From positions 1 to 64,000 of the forward strand of contig JAMYHX010000132.1 of the NCBI GenBank assembly GCA_025529335.1: 64,000 bases of DNA. The letters are read 5' to 3'. The notes under the pieces were generated by a model that saw only the letters and a program-made list of their open reading frames with translations, had not been told where the DNA came from and searched no databases. Shown here piece by piece: positions 44,602 to 57,147 of this stretch. Positions within the stretch are counted from its first letter, which is position 1. Every line of letters begins with the position of its first letter. Both the position numbers and the translations under genes were made by a program. This DNA is from Rhizopus sp. PT2906 (Eukaryota > Mucoromycota > Mucoromycetes > Mucorales > Rhizopodaceae).

Positions 44602-44874
44602 TGTTCAAAATTAAAAGTTTTATCATGTAGATCATAAAATATAGGAGCTTGAAATAAACATAGAGGAAAGTTTTGACTAGGATAAATTAAAAGTGAATAT
44701 AAATAAATTAAACATAGAAACAAAAGCATATAGAGCATACGAATAAGTGGATGAGACATGGAAAAGACATGAAAAGGGCGTAGAATCAATGAATGCAAAT
44801 CATGGTGAAAGGAGTGCGGAGAGCATCGATCATAAATTGTACCATAAGGGAAGGAATGCTAGTACAATGGCTTA

Positions 44875-45896
44875 TTAATTGTTCTTCTTCAAACGTTTAC
44901 ATCTGAAGGAACCCTGCTTCAATTTCATATGTGACATAGGTCGCTTAACATACTGTCCTTGCTTCTTTGACAGCTCCACCTTTTCAACGTTGTTAGCGAT
45001 ATCATCCATTAACTTTTTATACGAGCTAAAAGCCTCGATTATTGTCGGTAAACGTGCAAAGTCTGGAAGAGCGCCCACGATGTCGAAAGATGCATACTCG
45101 TAAAGTCGGTATACTGCTTCATTGTCGATATCCATGATCATTAGCGGCAGTTTCATTCCTTTACCGAGAATTTCAAAAGACAAGGGTGAAGCAGCACCTG
45201 CAATTACCATTTGCTCTAGATTCTGCTTCATTTGCTTGCCTAGTTTTACCAAATCAGACAAGTATCCGTCTTTCAAGACAGAACTAGTGTGCTCTGGTTT
45301 GAGTTCATACGACAAGATAGTAAAGTTATCGTTCCAAGGGAGACACGACAAAGAAACGTCAGGCTTTAAACCGGAAGCATCTTGCTTGTTTGCCCTTCAA
45401 ATAAAAATAGATTAATTCTCACATAATACAAAATATCTGGACTAGTGATTTACCAAGAGGACACCAATTCTCTCTCTGTACACAAGAAAGCCTTTAAAAT
45501 AGGATCGAGATATGTATGGACGTGGCTGTCCTCAACGTGGAAGTATTTGCAGCTGGTATAGTTGACCTATAAGTTTGCGTGAGATTACGATTATGCCACT
45601 TCAATTATATTTACATTGATACAATAAGGTAACAGAAGATAATTTCTGTTATCTCTGTTGTGGGTCCTGCTTCAGTAACGATTTTCATACACATGGACAT
45701 AATTGTGGGCCAACCTGATGAACGAGGAAGGCGTGATAGCTGGTATGCCCAGTTCACTATTCTTGGACTGCATTCTGTAACTCTGCTGTATTTCTCGTAC
45801 AGAAAACTGAATATATCCCTACAGACAGCCCCTGAGAATGACTTCCTCAAAGATTCTACGGTTTCAGAGAAAAAAAAATTAATGTGATCAAGACTC
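44875..45896 (-). CDS. Accessory-family protein with KPDV...ELK nuclease-like pattern (5' end not found)
   Basis: Three exons, 45623-45896, 45454-45566 and 44875-45394, join in frame to about 302 residues, but the frame is open at the 5' side at an acceptor-like TTTATAG and no initiator exon was found between here and the ABC transporter. Recognisable parts are VESLRKSFSGAVCRDIF, CKYFHVEDSHVHTYLDPILK, the pair GLKPDVSLSCLPWND and TILSYELKPE, then DLVKLGKQMKQNLEQ, LSFEILGKGMKLPLMIMDI and YRLYEYASFDI, and a basic C-terminus. Asp in KPDV followed 16-20 residues later by E-L-K is the PD-(D/E)XK-like arrangement. The family is expanded in mucoralean genomes, but no function is established that I know of. 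It may be a functional gene with a missed first exon or a 5'-truncated copy. Confidence 0.55.
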
Positions 45897-46174
45897 CTAT
45901 AAACAAGAAATTAAAGTAGGCGTTTGATTTTTAAGGATATACATTTATGTATTTACAAGAGTCTTGGATCTGAAATGTTTTTCTCGTTTTTACTATATTT
46001 TACGGACTTAGCACGAAAAACTAAGAGTACTTTGGTAATATCAACATTTCAAATAAAAGAGAGAGAGAAAGAAAGAAAAAAAAACTCAGCAATATAGTTA
46101 TCTTTTATAGTCATTTGTGCTGTGGCATGTGGTAAATATATCGTGAGTGAAATATCCCATTTATTAGAGCTGTA

Positions 46175-48647
46175 TTAAACTTTCAGGGCAAGCTCTCTAT
46201 CAATTTCTATTAATCTCGCCTTTAATTGATCTACTTGGTTCAACTTTTCTTGTAAACTAGCCATTTCCTTTTCAACAGACTGCAGCTGTTCCTTTGTGCC
46301 AATTGTTTCCCATTCCCATTCACCATTGTTTCCTGTCAGACGTAATAAAAACCTGTGATACTTGAATAATGCTGGACGATGTGAAATTGTCAAGAGTGCT
46401 ATGCGAATGCAAGTTAGCCATTGTCCAAGAATAATAAGTAAACAAAATGGACTTACTGATGCCCATATCTTTAGCATGATTATACATGAGACCCTCTACA
46501 TCGGTTGATACTGCACTTGTACACTCATCTAATACTGCAAATTTGGGATGATGATAAAACAAACGAGCCATACCGATCTTATATTGCCATTAAAATCATT
46601 TTCTTATACTAATATATATACTTACCCTTTGCTTTTCGCCTCCAGAAAACACATCCTTCCATTCCTTCACTGTTTCCCAACCACCTTCTCTGTCAGGAAT
46701 ATAGGCTAAATGAACAATCTTCAAGATATCCAAAAGTTCATCATCTGTGCGACCTGCCTGAATCATTTGTTCTTTTGTATGAGGGTAAATGACTCTGTTC
46801 AAAGGTTATATAAGCACCTCCAAAGTTTAACTATGATATTTACTTACTGATCTCTTAATGTACCAAGACTCAAATAAGGTTTTTGAGGTATATAGAATAT
46901 ATCACGATCTGTAGGTCTAGTGAGTGTTCCCTCTAGATAAAATGATAAGTATTATAGAAAAAAAAAGATTACATAATGTATACCAAACACAGGCCATAGA
47001 GAAGCAATCACTCGTGCCACAGCTGTCTTTCCGACACCGTTTGGACCCGTGACCAATAAATGCTCACCGGGTCTCATTTGAATATTTAGATCCTTAACTA
47101 AAAGTTCACCGACACGTCCAGGAGCAGGTGTGATAATAGGTACATGATCAAATTGGATACTATTATCATACATAATTCTACCACGAATACGGGCAAGCGA
47201 ATACTTTTCATCAGGACTATCATATTGATCTTTACGTAAGGCGTGAAGGACAGAGAGAAGATTATAAACCCGAGAAGTGTAGCCAGCTAATTCTGCCAAT
47301 TCCTTGTATGAGTACATCATACGTCCGCCTGCATCAGCCAGGGACATCATGAGTCGTTTGTTGGTGATAAATCCTTTAGTTCTAGCTCCAACTTGATCCC
47401 CATCGGCAGCTTCGGATGGTTGATCACTGACGAGATGAGGGGTAAATACAGGGATGGCGCACATGATTAAGCCGAAAGCACTCCAAGAGTATTTGATCAA
47501 AAAGTCCTCAAACATGTTGTAACCGATACGAATTTTGAAGATTGAATTAATATGCTTGATCAATTTAAGATAGGTCTTGTTTAAAATCGAGTGTTCCAAT
47601 TCTGCACCATTATAAAATGCGATTTCTTCGGCATTGGTGATCAAACGGGTATGGGCAGCACGGAAATCTCCCTAGGATGATATGAGTACTTTATTTTAGA
47701 CAATCTATAAAGATTTACCTCTAACTTGGCTTCAATGGCAGCCAATTTACCGAAAGAAGGAGTTACTGCCCTTAATAATCTTGCAGTGATGATATAGTTG
47801 AGAGTAAGTCCGATGAATCCAGCGAAACCGATGGATTTAGTTAGTTGGTAATTGAAGATGATGGTATCAAGAATAGGTTTAGCAAGATTAGAATAAAGAG
47901 ATGATAGGGTTTCACAAAATCGGGCTACGTCTGTCGTAATGAATCTAGGAGAAGGATTTAGATAAAGTAAAATGATAATAATAATACTTTACTGGTCTGC
48001 ACCTTGGATTCGATTATCCAAGTTGAGTACTTTATAAAATGTCTTTTGATTATCAAGATATAAGTCATGAATATAGTTTGTCAACCGAGTTCTGAATCCG
48101 ATTGATAGTTTTGATTGAAAGTAACGAATCTTTAAGATGTTGTTATTAAGTGTATTACATATATATACAAAGGACATACCATGCTATTTGTATAAGTTGC
48201 GGGTATAGCAATAGCAAACCAATAAAGTAGTCCTTTCAAGAATCGTTTACCATGACCATTGACCTTTAATAGAGAATGAGATACCATAAAGAATATTAGG
48301 TATATACTTACTAAATCTTTTACTATTCTACCATCCAATCTAGCAACGACTACACTTAGATATGTTCTCAAAACGAGGAATATTGAATGTAGAATGAGTA
48401 AAAAGGTTTCTTTTGTTCTCCAATGTGGGAATAGAATAGTTGAAATAGATTCCAACTGTTGTAAAAATTGTTTATTGACCCCCACTTTTTGTTGTTGTGT
48501 GTCCATCAAAGGGAAATCATCTCTTTTGGTCCTTGTTGTATAGTGTTTTTTGATGTGATGTAAGCTTAGGATGGCTATAAACAATAAGCTTGTATTAAGC
48601 TTATTCTTTCTAAACCATGTATCCACTGGCTTAGAAAAGACAGGCAT
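46175..48647 (-). CDS. Peroxisomal ABC half-transporter (ABCD / Pxa family)
   Basis: ABCD proteins import fatty acyl-CoA into peroxisomes as dimers. Nine exons (48312-48647, 48180-48263, 47993-48129, 47719-47944, 46984-47671, 46848-46932, 46626-46794, 46457-46577, 46175-46398) encode 689 residues. The membrane domain covers about residues 1-380 and carries the family EAA-like motif [14 protein letters not shown] (from residue 274). The ATPase domain has Walker [10 protein letters not shown] (about 470), the Q-loop region [21 protein letters not shown], signature FSGGEKQR (568-575), Walker [12 protein letters not shown] (Asp592, Glu593) and the H-loop His622 in ISHRP. A coiled coil ([20 protein letters not shown]) closes the protein, as in yeast Pxa1. 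Walker A ends GKT rather than the usual GKS. The dimer partner is not in this window. Confidence 0.92.
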
Positions 48648-48740
48648 TGAATATTTAGAAAGAAAGAAAGAAAGAAAGAGTTAATAAATAAAAATTTATT
48701 TTCACATGTAAAAATATACGCATGTGATATTATTTTTTCT

Positions 48741-49775
48741 TTATCTTCGAAGTGCAGCATTAACAGCTGCATCTCTTACTAGACTTGATTTACCCATATG
48801 TGAATAAGCCTCATTCTTGGCTTCATTAAATGTATGTCCTGCTGCTTTATAATGATCATAGGTCCTTTTATAAAGAAAAAGAGCCAAAAATCCCATAGTA
48901 AACCAACAGATAGTAGCCAGTAGCGTCATCACACCGGTACCAATATAATGGTCACTGAATAATGTAATCAATAGAATCAAGCCTGCACCTCCTCTGTTAA
49001 TGGTGTTAATATATCTCTTCTTTTGTTTTTATAGTCTTACGTTGATGGTATGCCAACTGCCATATAGAAAGTATAAAGGATATGAAATCCATTAAATATA
49101 AAAAAGAAGTCTATATAATATTGTGAGTCTACTTTTACTGTATCAGCCTTACTTACAATAATAGAGTGAATTCTCTTTCATATAAGCGTTATAAACTGGT
49201 CTGTACCATAAAAAGAAACTAGCCAAGGTATGTGTAAACATCTCTGTAAGGGCAATACCCATATTAGCAGGTGCAAAGTCAACTGAGGATGGATGAGAGA
49301 ACAAGACACAAAGACACGTGACGAAGTTCAAAACGAGCGTTATCTCGAATAATAACCATTCTCTATAGATCCACCAAACAGTTGCCTGATGTTCAACTGG
49401 AATCTCTGCTGAAATGTCTAAATACATCAAGGGGAAACATGGTGGAAAGTTGTTTGCTCCTCTCATCTCTGTTGTATTCCTTTGTCTATTCTCCAAGTCT
49501 CTTTCTCTATCTGCCAACTCTCTTTCCTTTTGACGAAGTGCTTCTTCTTTTGCTTTTAGTTCATCTTGTTTCGTATTGGCTGTATCTATTGTTGTTGTGG
49601 TCTGACTAGCATAAGGGTCACGATTATCTGATACATGATGGAAACTGGTGAATTCATCTTGAAGTTGAATGTCCTCAATTGCAGCGTCTTCTATTTTCTG
49701 ACTTGAGTTTAAAGCAGAAGTGATAGAAGGATCCTGAAAGGGATTTGAAGGATCCTCAAAGGGGCTTTTGGACAT
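48741..49775 (-). CDS. Secretory carrier-associated membrane protein (SCAMP)
   Basis: SCAMPs are four-helix proteins of post-Golgi and endosomal membranes that help vesicle recycling. Three exons (49157-49775, 49041-49110, 48741-48993) encode 313 residues. The N-terminus has an NPF endocytosis motif (DPSNPFQDP, residues 8-16), followed by a charged coiled coil (KAKEEALRQKERELADRERD, about 90-110). The SCAMP core begins NFPPCFPLMYLDISAEIP, with four hydrophobic segments (for example FEITLVLNFVTCLCVLF and GVMTLLATICWFTMGFLALF), and ends in a basic amphipathic tail. The start is the ATG of MSKSPFEDP, because the longer open frame upstream lacks family similarity. This gene lies 93 bp upstream of the ABC transporter's start, in the same orientation. 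Confidence 0.93.
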
Positions 49776-50059
49776 GCTTTCTTTTTTTTTCTTTCTTGAG
49801 GGAAGAGGGGCCAAGAAAAAGAATTTACCGCTACCATAATACCATTCTTCTAAAAAAGGAAGTCGGTTAATGATCAATCATTCATCCAATAAATTTGGTT
49901 TTAGTTGCAAGCTGAGCTCTACCGCATACACAAATGAACAAGTTGATGATGTCCTCTTTTTGATATTGTTCTAGTTGCATTAAGCAAATCATTCGATTAA
50001 TTATGAAGAATATGTACCCCAGATATGACAATGAGCCAGTAAAACGAAAAGCATCTTTA

Positions 50060-51347
50060 TTAAAGCTTATGGGCAGCAACACAATGGAATCTATATATGC
50101 TCTCTTTGGTTTCCAAACTATGCTTGTATTCTTTCAAAAATTCGTCTAATTGTTCTGGAGTATTTATTCCTAGCATTGGGCCCAATACAGGTTGAGTACT
50201 TTTGAACGCTTGCACGGCACTCCAAACAAACATTTTCGCTGGAGGTGTACCAGAACCTACATTCATTTAATATTAACCTTTCTAGTTCCTAATCCATACT
50301 TACTCATATCACAATCTTTAGACTCATATTGAACAACTTTGACACTATCCTGTTTTGACAGCATATCGTTTAATTCGGCTCCTATATATGGATTCTGTCC
50401 TCTAGACTCACAAATCTCTTTAGCTGGTATAAAGGATTTAACTAAAACTGGCATTCAAGAATTATATATAAAAAAGACTTACTAGCCGACATAACCTTAT
50501 AAAAGTAGTTGGAAGGATCTTTGGGCATCTAACCACAGAAAATAGTTAGTGTGTATGCAACCTTGTATTTTGTAGATAGCTACATGTAATTCAAAATCTA
50601 CTAATTGTATCATGCCTCCTGGCTTAGTGACACGTATCAGTTCCTTTATAGCTGCTGGCCATTCATCTTCACGAAGTGCAAGGACAAGAAATCTCATATG
50701 GACAAAGTCAAAAGTATTATTTTCATATGGGAGCTTATTGGCTACGTTTCCTTTGCTAAAGGTATATTGATTTACATCCATGCTCTTGTCTCTTGTATCA
50801 GCAATATCACAGCCATAGTAGGTACAATTAGGATATTCTTGCACCATGTTCTATCATATGAAAGAGTAACTATAACAGCCCGTGAGCTTATATTATTACT
50901 TACCATAATCCATACACCAGATCCACATCCTACGTCCAGTATGTCGATTCCCTTTTGAAGGTCCAAAGCATCTGTTACGCTTGGTAACACATTCCTACAA
51001 GCATAATGTTAAACTGATGCCTCAAAACGAGCAAATGATGTGCCTACCCTTCGAATAGACTCTTGAAAGCATAGTGTTGCTATGAAGACAATTAGCTGTA
51101 TATATCCATACATCAAAGTATACACTCGTACTCCTGTAAGCCTCATCTGCTCTTCTTCATCTTTTGGTAGCCAATATGTAGATGATTCCTCCTTATGAAA
51201 CTCTCGATCCGTATTAGCCGTAGAATTCATGATAGTTGTATTTTCTTTGTAAGCAGTCATAGTATTACAAAAGGTATCTTCTTGACTTATAATGTTTCTA
51301 TCACTAATAGGTTGAGCTCTATGCGCCACAGGAAAACAGTTGCCCAT
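50060..51347 (-). CDS. SAM-dependent methyltransferase B (class I), paralogue of the gene at 33-34 kb
   Basis: Seven exons (51132-51347, 51048-51079, 50904-50994, 50584-50850, 50483-50528, 50304-50441, 50060-50256) encode 328 residues. Motifs follow the same order as in methyltransferase A: STYWLPKDEEEQMRLTG, then QHYAFKSLFEGNVLPSV, motif I ILDVGCGSGVWIM, YYGCDI, FDFVHMRFLVLALRE and VTKPGGMIQLVDFEL. The C-terminal part AKMFVWSAVQAF, then VLGPMLGINTPEQLDEFL, is shared with A. The N-terminus MGNCFPVAH has Gly2 and Cys4, a myristoylation/palmitoylation-like arrangement. All seven introns-exons match A in order and phase, which indicates a recent duplication followed by divergence. The substrate is unknown. 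Confidence 0.87.
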
Positions 51348-52124
51348 CGTTTATCAAGTAAGAGCAAAAGAGGAGACAAAACTTACCTAAGAAGTCACCT
51401 GCTTTGAAGATGGCCAAAAAGAGTTGAACAAGATAAAAAAGTTCTCAATTCTCAACTGCTTTTTAAATCGATTAAAGTACTACCAATGAGTGATACCATA
51501 GCAAAAGCACAGCTCATATGTAAAGCAAGCCGAGGAAGAGCTGTAATTGGCCTGCGCTTCTAAAAGTAACCCGAACGCTACTTCAATTAGTAGAAATGTA
51601 TCATAATTGCCCAACAAAAATATGTGTACAAGAGATGTCTCTTGCTTACACGAGACAATATGTCAATGTGCAACTGTGCCAGCATTGCTGAATAAAGGGA
51701 TTATGGTAATTAGATTAAGGCGTGATATGGACATATAAAGCGGTTTGTGATATGCTTCAGCAAAAGCCGGAAAAACGAAATTGAATGCACAATCAGCACA
51801 CACACACAAAAGAAATTTATCCGGAGCAAAAATCAAGTGATAACTGATGGCTGCATTATGACACAGTTGAAATAAAAGGCTGTATTTTATGCATTATACC
51901 AGTAATGAATCGTTTCCCATACACATATACATAAAAATAAGTAAAAGAAAAAGACTATATTCTTTTTAAAAAGGGGGTCAATTGCGTGTTTATATACAAA
52001 GCTTCCTTTGTTTGCTCTATTGATTTGGTAAAATTAGATGAAATAGTAAAATAGTATAACAACAGTAGTAGCAAATTTACATATACAAAAGAAATGTTTT
52101 GAGTAGTCGTAGCAATAGGAGGGG
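51348..52124. other. Intergenic region
   Basis: Promoter side of methyltransferase B and 3' flank of the nucleotide-sugar transporter. No gene recognised. Confidence 0.5.
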
Positions 52125-53297
52125 TTATTGCGGTTTTATAGGAGAGAGTTTGGCGAACTTTTTGGTTAAATCGACACCATAAAGATAGGAGGAGGTCATG
52201 ACTATGAAGGCACCAAACATAAATACACCTGACGGTTGAAAGTTGAAGAGATAAATGCTGATTATGCCAGAAACGATGATGGATAAACTGGTCGCAAATC
52301 CCTTTAAGATATTGTCTGCATATTTCACTACAATGGCCACTAATAGTCCACCCAATGCTTGATTTGCTACTACTACCCAAGTTAACCAGTCATAACCCTG
52401 CAGTAGTCCATCTCTCATAATAGGTTGTAAATCATAAGCCAGCATCCCGACCAGCGAAAAGAATGCTCCTGATATTCCTAGTTGAATATTGCGTACCCAC
52501 ATTGAAGTATCTGACGTCTTCAAGATCTTTTCAAAATAACAACCGGCAAATCCTGAAGAAATACAGCTAGTGATGACTGCAATTAATCCAATAAGGGGAT
52601 TCTGAGGCGCCATCAAGATATCGTCTGCTTTTGATGGTGTTGAATTATTACTATTTGCAGAACTTGACATACTTTGAGATTGAACAAGAGTCACACCAAT
52701 CATTAACAGTAGTAGAGCAAACCATTTATCGCGACTTAAACTTCTTCCCAATAAAACTACGCTAAACACAGCCGTCGACATAATTTTCATTTGATAGGTC
52801 ACCTGAAATGTTGCTGCTTCGAGATTACTTAATGCCACATAGAGTAAGTTGTTTTGCAATGCATATAAGCCAGAAGGTATAAGCATTTTCAATGTTTCTC
52901 CTGGTTTGCCCAAAATCTCTCTTTTCACCATCAGACTAAATCTGTCCCAAGAACCTTGTTGATGTCGCATTACAGCAAGGCACGCCAGAATCTTTAATAC
53001 CTCGGCCAAAAATACAGCTGTAGATGCCACATACATTGTTTGTCCTGGCTTTTGCACAATTCGTGAATATCTCATCATGAGTACTAGTGTACTATTTTGA
53101 GCTACTAGAACTATTAGCGATAACTGTTTTCTAGTTAGACCAAAAAAGACAGGTTGAGCTATTTATATAAGAGATGATTACTCTGTAATCTAGTAACAAA
53201 TGGTAAAAAACTCACCTGTATGTTTATTATCTATTGTTGTGATTGGTAGTAGGGCCTTATTTCCAAACGTCCGCCGCGACTGATGATATACAGACAT
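52125..53297 (-). CDS. Golgi nucleotide-sugar transporter (SLC35A type, UDP-galactose / UDP-GlcNAc)
   Basis: Two exons (53216-53297 and 52125-53158) encode 371 residues. The first exon, MSVYHQSRRTFGNKALLPIT, is a short cytosolic N-terminus; the second opens with LTRKQLSLIVLVAQNSTLVL, the first helix. Family hallmarks are SGLYALQNNLLYVALSNLEA, ATFQVTYQMKI, LLMIGVTLVQSQ, GFAGCYFEKILKTSDTSMWV and NIQLGISGAF, and NQALGGLLVAIVVKYADNIL followed by KGFATSLSIIVSG. About ten membrane helices are expected. These motifs mark SLC35A1/2/3; which UDP-sugar is carried (galactose or N-acetylglucosamine) cannot be decided, though a chitin-rich fungus would need UDP-GlcNAc. Confidence 0.92.
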
Positions 53298-54382
53298 ATT
53301 GTATTATAATTATTATTATTTAGATAGTAATAATAGTAGTAAGAAGGTAATATTACAAAAAGAGAAAAAAAAAAAAAGGCCAGAAGGACTAATAAAAGTA
53401 AGTTCTGAAGAGATGGTCTGTTTGAAGACCAGATATCCAATTAAAACCATTTATTAACTTACTCTTTTACTACTGTCGCACTAAACTTTCTTTTTACCCA
53501 ACTATTTAAAAGAGGGGTAAGAATGATTGATACACAAGCATTTATTTGATCTTTTTTACTTGTGGAAACTCCATTTTAAATATAGATACAAAGGGATCGT
53601 CGCTGCTCCACCTTTGCCTTAAAACTCAGAATGACTACAAGGAAAGAAAAAAACTTTTTGACGAGGCTGCTCTAATTGGTTTGTTTGATCATTGGCTTTG
53701 AATACTCTAGTTTCATCCACTTAAGTTTTTACTTGACCATTTCATAATATAAGCTATTGACTCTATTGAATTAAAACTTTACTATGGTTGTCAACTGGAG
53801 TCGATCTGGTGATATTTTTTTTTACTTGTACCCTCACGTTTTCTTTTAGAGCAGGGTAGCACAAAGATTTGCGTACCTGTAACTGCATGTTGTACAAGGC
53901 AATGGTTGTAACCAAGACAACCATTTCCCCCCCCTGCAGAAATGAATGCTTATTGTTTCAAGTTACCATGGTTTTTGGCATTCATCATTTTAATAAGATC
54001 CTGCGATTATGTAAGCAATTAAAAAATAGTGCTATTTTTTATGAATAGAAGCTCTTTCATGAATCTTCAAGTAGCGATTCATTTGATATAACGTGCTATC
54101 TAAATGACATTGATTGCACGCTGATTAATATCTACCAAAGATTTAGTAAATATTAAATATAAATATGCGATAAACAGCTCCCTTTTTATTTTTTCAGCCA
54201 AAATCAATGACAAACTCAGCTTTAATGTAATTTATCAAGGTTTATCTAAACGGGACGCTTGTACTAACTTGGTATTGAAAGATTATATTTTTAAAGCGAG
54301 AATCATGTATGTAAAATGATATATGTAAAACATGTGTATATAAATGTGTGTGTTAAATAAAGATAAAAAAATATGAATGACA
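53298..54382. other. Intergenic region with a short hairpin
   Basis: No gene in about 1.1 kb. A perfect 9-bp inverted repeat (AATGGTTGT at 53901-53909 and ACAACCATT at 53917-53925, 7-nt loop) is followed by a run of nine C residues. Confidence 0.55.
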
Positions 54383-57147
54383 TTATTTTCTGCCTAGATG
54401 CTTCTTGAACAATGGATGGTGTTCTCTAGTAGATGCGTTTCCATTGCCACGACCACGACTAGCAAATTGACCTCCTGCGTTGCGATTATACTCAATGTAT
54501 GCCATGTTATCGCCGCCCGCCAATGTCTTGGACGTCGTAACTTGTCGTTTGACCAGACCAGTTGAACGATTTTTAGCAGCCACCTTTTTATCAGTAATTC
54601 TTCCAACATCATCAACGTTTATCAATTCTTCTTCCATGTCAGTCTAAAGTAAAATAATTAGCATATGCATAAAAGAAAACAATTTGACTGTATATTACTT
54701 CATTCGTAAGCAAGACAGCCTTCAAGAGATCCATTTGCTCTTGGTGAGTTCTAAACACAATATTGGGATCACTGTCCATTCCTTCTAGATTGGTAATAAC
54801 CTTGAAAGCATAACCTTGATCAATTAAGAATTGTTGTCGCTTTGTTGAGTAGTACATTTCTTGGGTGTCTCGAGATACAAGTGAATAGAAAAAAGCATTG
54901 AAGCCTTCGTCATTACGTCTTTTGGCCCGAAGAATACGGCCTAATCTTTGTGCTTCTTGACGTCTAGAACCATAATGTGAAGAAATTTGAATCAAGCATG
55001 TAGCTTCTGGTAAATCGATACTTGTGTCTCCAACTTTTGACAAAAAGATAGTATTGACAGCAGGGTTATATTGAAAGTTTTGCAAAATACGCATACGTTC
55101 TTGTTGACCAGTACCGCCATAAATATAAGGCTTTCCTAACTTCTTTGCATATTCCTTTATAAAAAGGATTAGACACGCTTATCATTTAACACTTTCTATA
55201 TCAACTTACAATGAGAGCATACACATTATCTGAAAAGACAATAATCTTATCTCCTCTTCTTTCATGATAATTGATTAAATACTGACATGCTTGGAATTTT
55301 TTGGGGTTCATCACATAAAGTAATGTTCGCTTTCGAGAATTCTCATATAAATATTCCTTGTAGAACTCAGGAGTCATTGGACACCATACTTCTGCACATT
55401 GAACATTGGCGATATGACCACGACTGGCCAAATCCATCCAGTTCGCTTCGTAAAGCTTAGGACCGATTAAGAAGTTCAGGTCATCAATCTTTTCATCTTC
55501 ACGCACCAAGGTAGCAGTGAGTCCCAATTTAGCATGGGCTGCAATTGTAGTTACCACAGTACGAAACATGTTTGCAGGAACAACATGTACTTCATCAAGC
55601 AGCAAGAAACCCCATTCACGAGATTCCAAAAACTCCATCATTTTTTGCGCATCATACGATCTCTTACGCTTATTGGCAACCATAGAATAGGTTGATATTA
55701 CAATACCAGAAGCTCCAGAAAACTTTTCTTTGCAGTCAGAGGTGAAAACAGCAACTTGATTTTCTTTAACACTGCTCCATTGCAAAAACTGTTGTTTCCA
55801 CTGCATAACAGATACTGATGACGTACACAAAACGAGACAGCTCTTCTTGATCGTACAGGCAGCAGTGATTCCTACAAGTGTTTTACCCGCACCACATGGC
55901 AAAACAATGATACCAGAACGAGCACGACCATTACCAAACATCTTGGAAAGACTCTTTTCTTGATATGGACGAATTGTCGTTGTTGGCTTGAGATCGATTT
56001 CTAGATTTGCGTTCACCGTATCATTTCTAAAATCATATTCTTCCAACATTGGATAATCGATATCATTACATCGCTTCTTGATATTCTCAACATGTTCTGC
56101 AGCAATTTCAAAAGAATGAACCTGTTCGCTTCCAAAATCGTCTTCTTCGTCCTCTTTGTCTATGCCAACAACAGCTCCAAAATATTTTTCTTCCTCTTTT
56201 TTACGCTCAATTTCTTCGGCAGTCAATTCCTTAGGCTTTTCAGTATCTACATCCTCTTTCGGCTTCTGAACTCCTGGAATAGTCAAATCTTTTCCTGTTG
56301 GCTTAGAGCTGACCAAAAGCACAGCCGAACCTGGCGGCGCACTAATGACTTGATCGTTCTCATCACGGACGACACGACCTGAGCTGATAACAGGATCTTT
56401 GAGAAGCATCTGCAAGGTTTCCGGATGTGAAGATTCAACAAAGTATCGATTATGTTTTAATACGAGCTTTACTTTGCCATAGGATAGTGTACATTGACGT
56501 ATAAACTGTGTAATTGAATCTGGTACTGGCACTTTACTTAAACGATTTAACACTTCAATTATATCCTCTGTTTCTAATCCAACAGATACTGCTGCGTAGA
56601 GTGAGTATGGCGTCAACTTGTATTCATGAATATGAGCTGGTCTGTGTTGTTTTTAATTAGTTATTTCATAAAGATAAGACGATCATGTCCTTACCGGCTC
56701 ACTGGCTCACTAATAGCAACTAAAAAATCTTGAGCTTGTTCGGCAATAGGTGAAAATCCTTCAAGGATAATGTGACCATCTTCTGGACTGATCCATAAAG
56801 GTCTCGATTCATGGTCTTTCTTTAAAGGAAGGTATGTGTAATCTTCTTTGCCAAAAATGTGTGAAATGAAGTCTGTCTTATTTTCTAAACTATCAATGTG
56901 TGGTTTCAGGGCATTGATTTCTAAATTTGCATTCTTTGGAACTATTATTTGTTTCAATAAGATTAGAATGAACAAGTGAATTATGCCTGTTCAATTACCG
57001 TATAATTTGGATTGTACTGAAGCATCTAATTGGACATCGTCTTCATCATCGTCACTATAAGTTTCTATATAAATGGACTCAATTAATACACATGTGCATA
57101 TATACGCATATTGCGTAAGCACCTTCAATCTTTCTTTTGTTGCTCAT
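54383..57147 (-). CDS. SSL2: TFIIH DNA helicase/translocase XPB (Ssl2/Rad25)
   Basis: XPB is the 3'-5' translocase of TFIIH, used in promoter opening and nucleotide-excision repair. Six exons (57123-57147, 56999-57064, 56695-56941, 55210-56641, 54699-55154, 54383-54643) encode 828 residues. The acidic N-terminus is followed by [20 protein letters not shown] and the XPB damage-recognition region. Motif I is PCGAGKT (about residue 363), motif II DEVH (about 463), and the RED motif lies in [13 protein letters not shown]. Motif V/VI are [13 protein letters not shown] and [17 protein letters not shown]. The first exon is only 25 nt (MSNKRKIE), which hides the start from simple prediction. No missing catalytic residue was seen. 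Confidence 0.96.
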
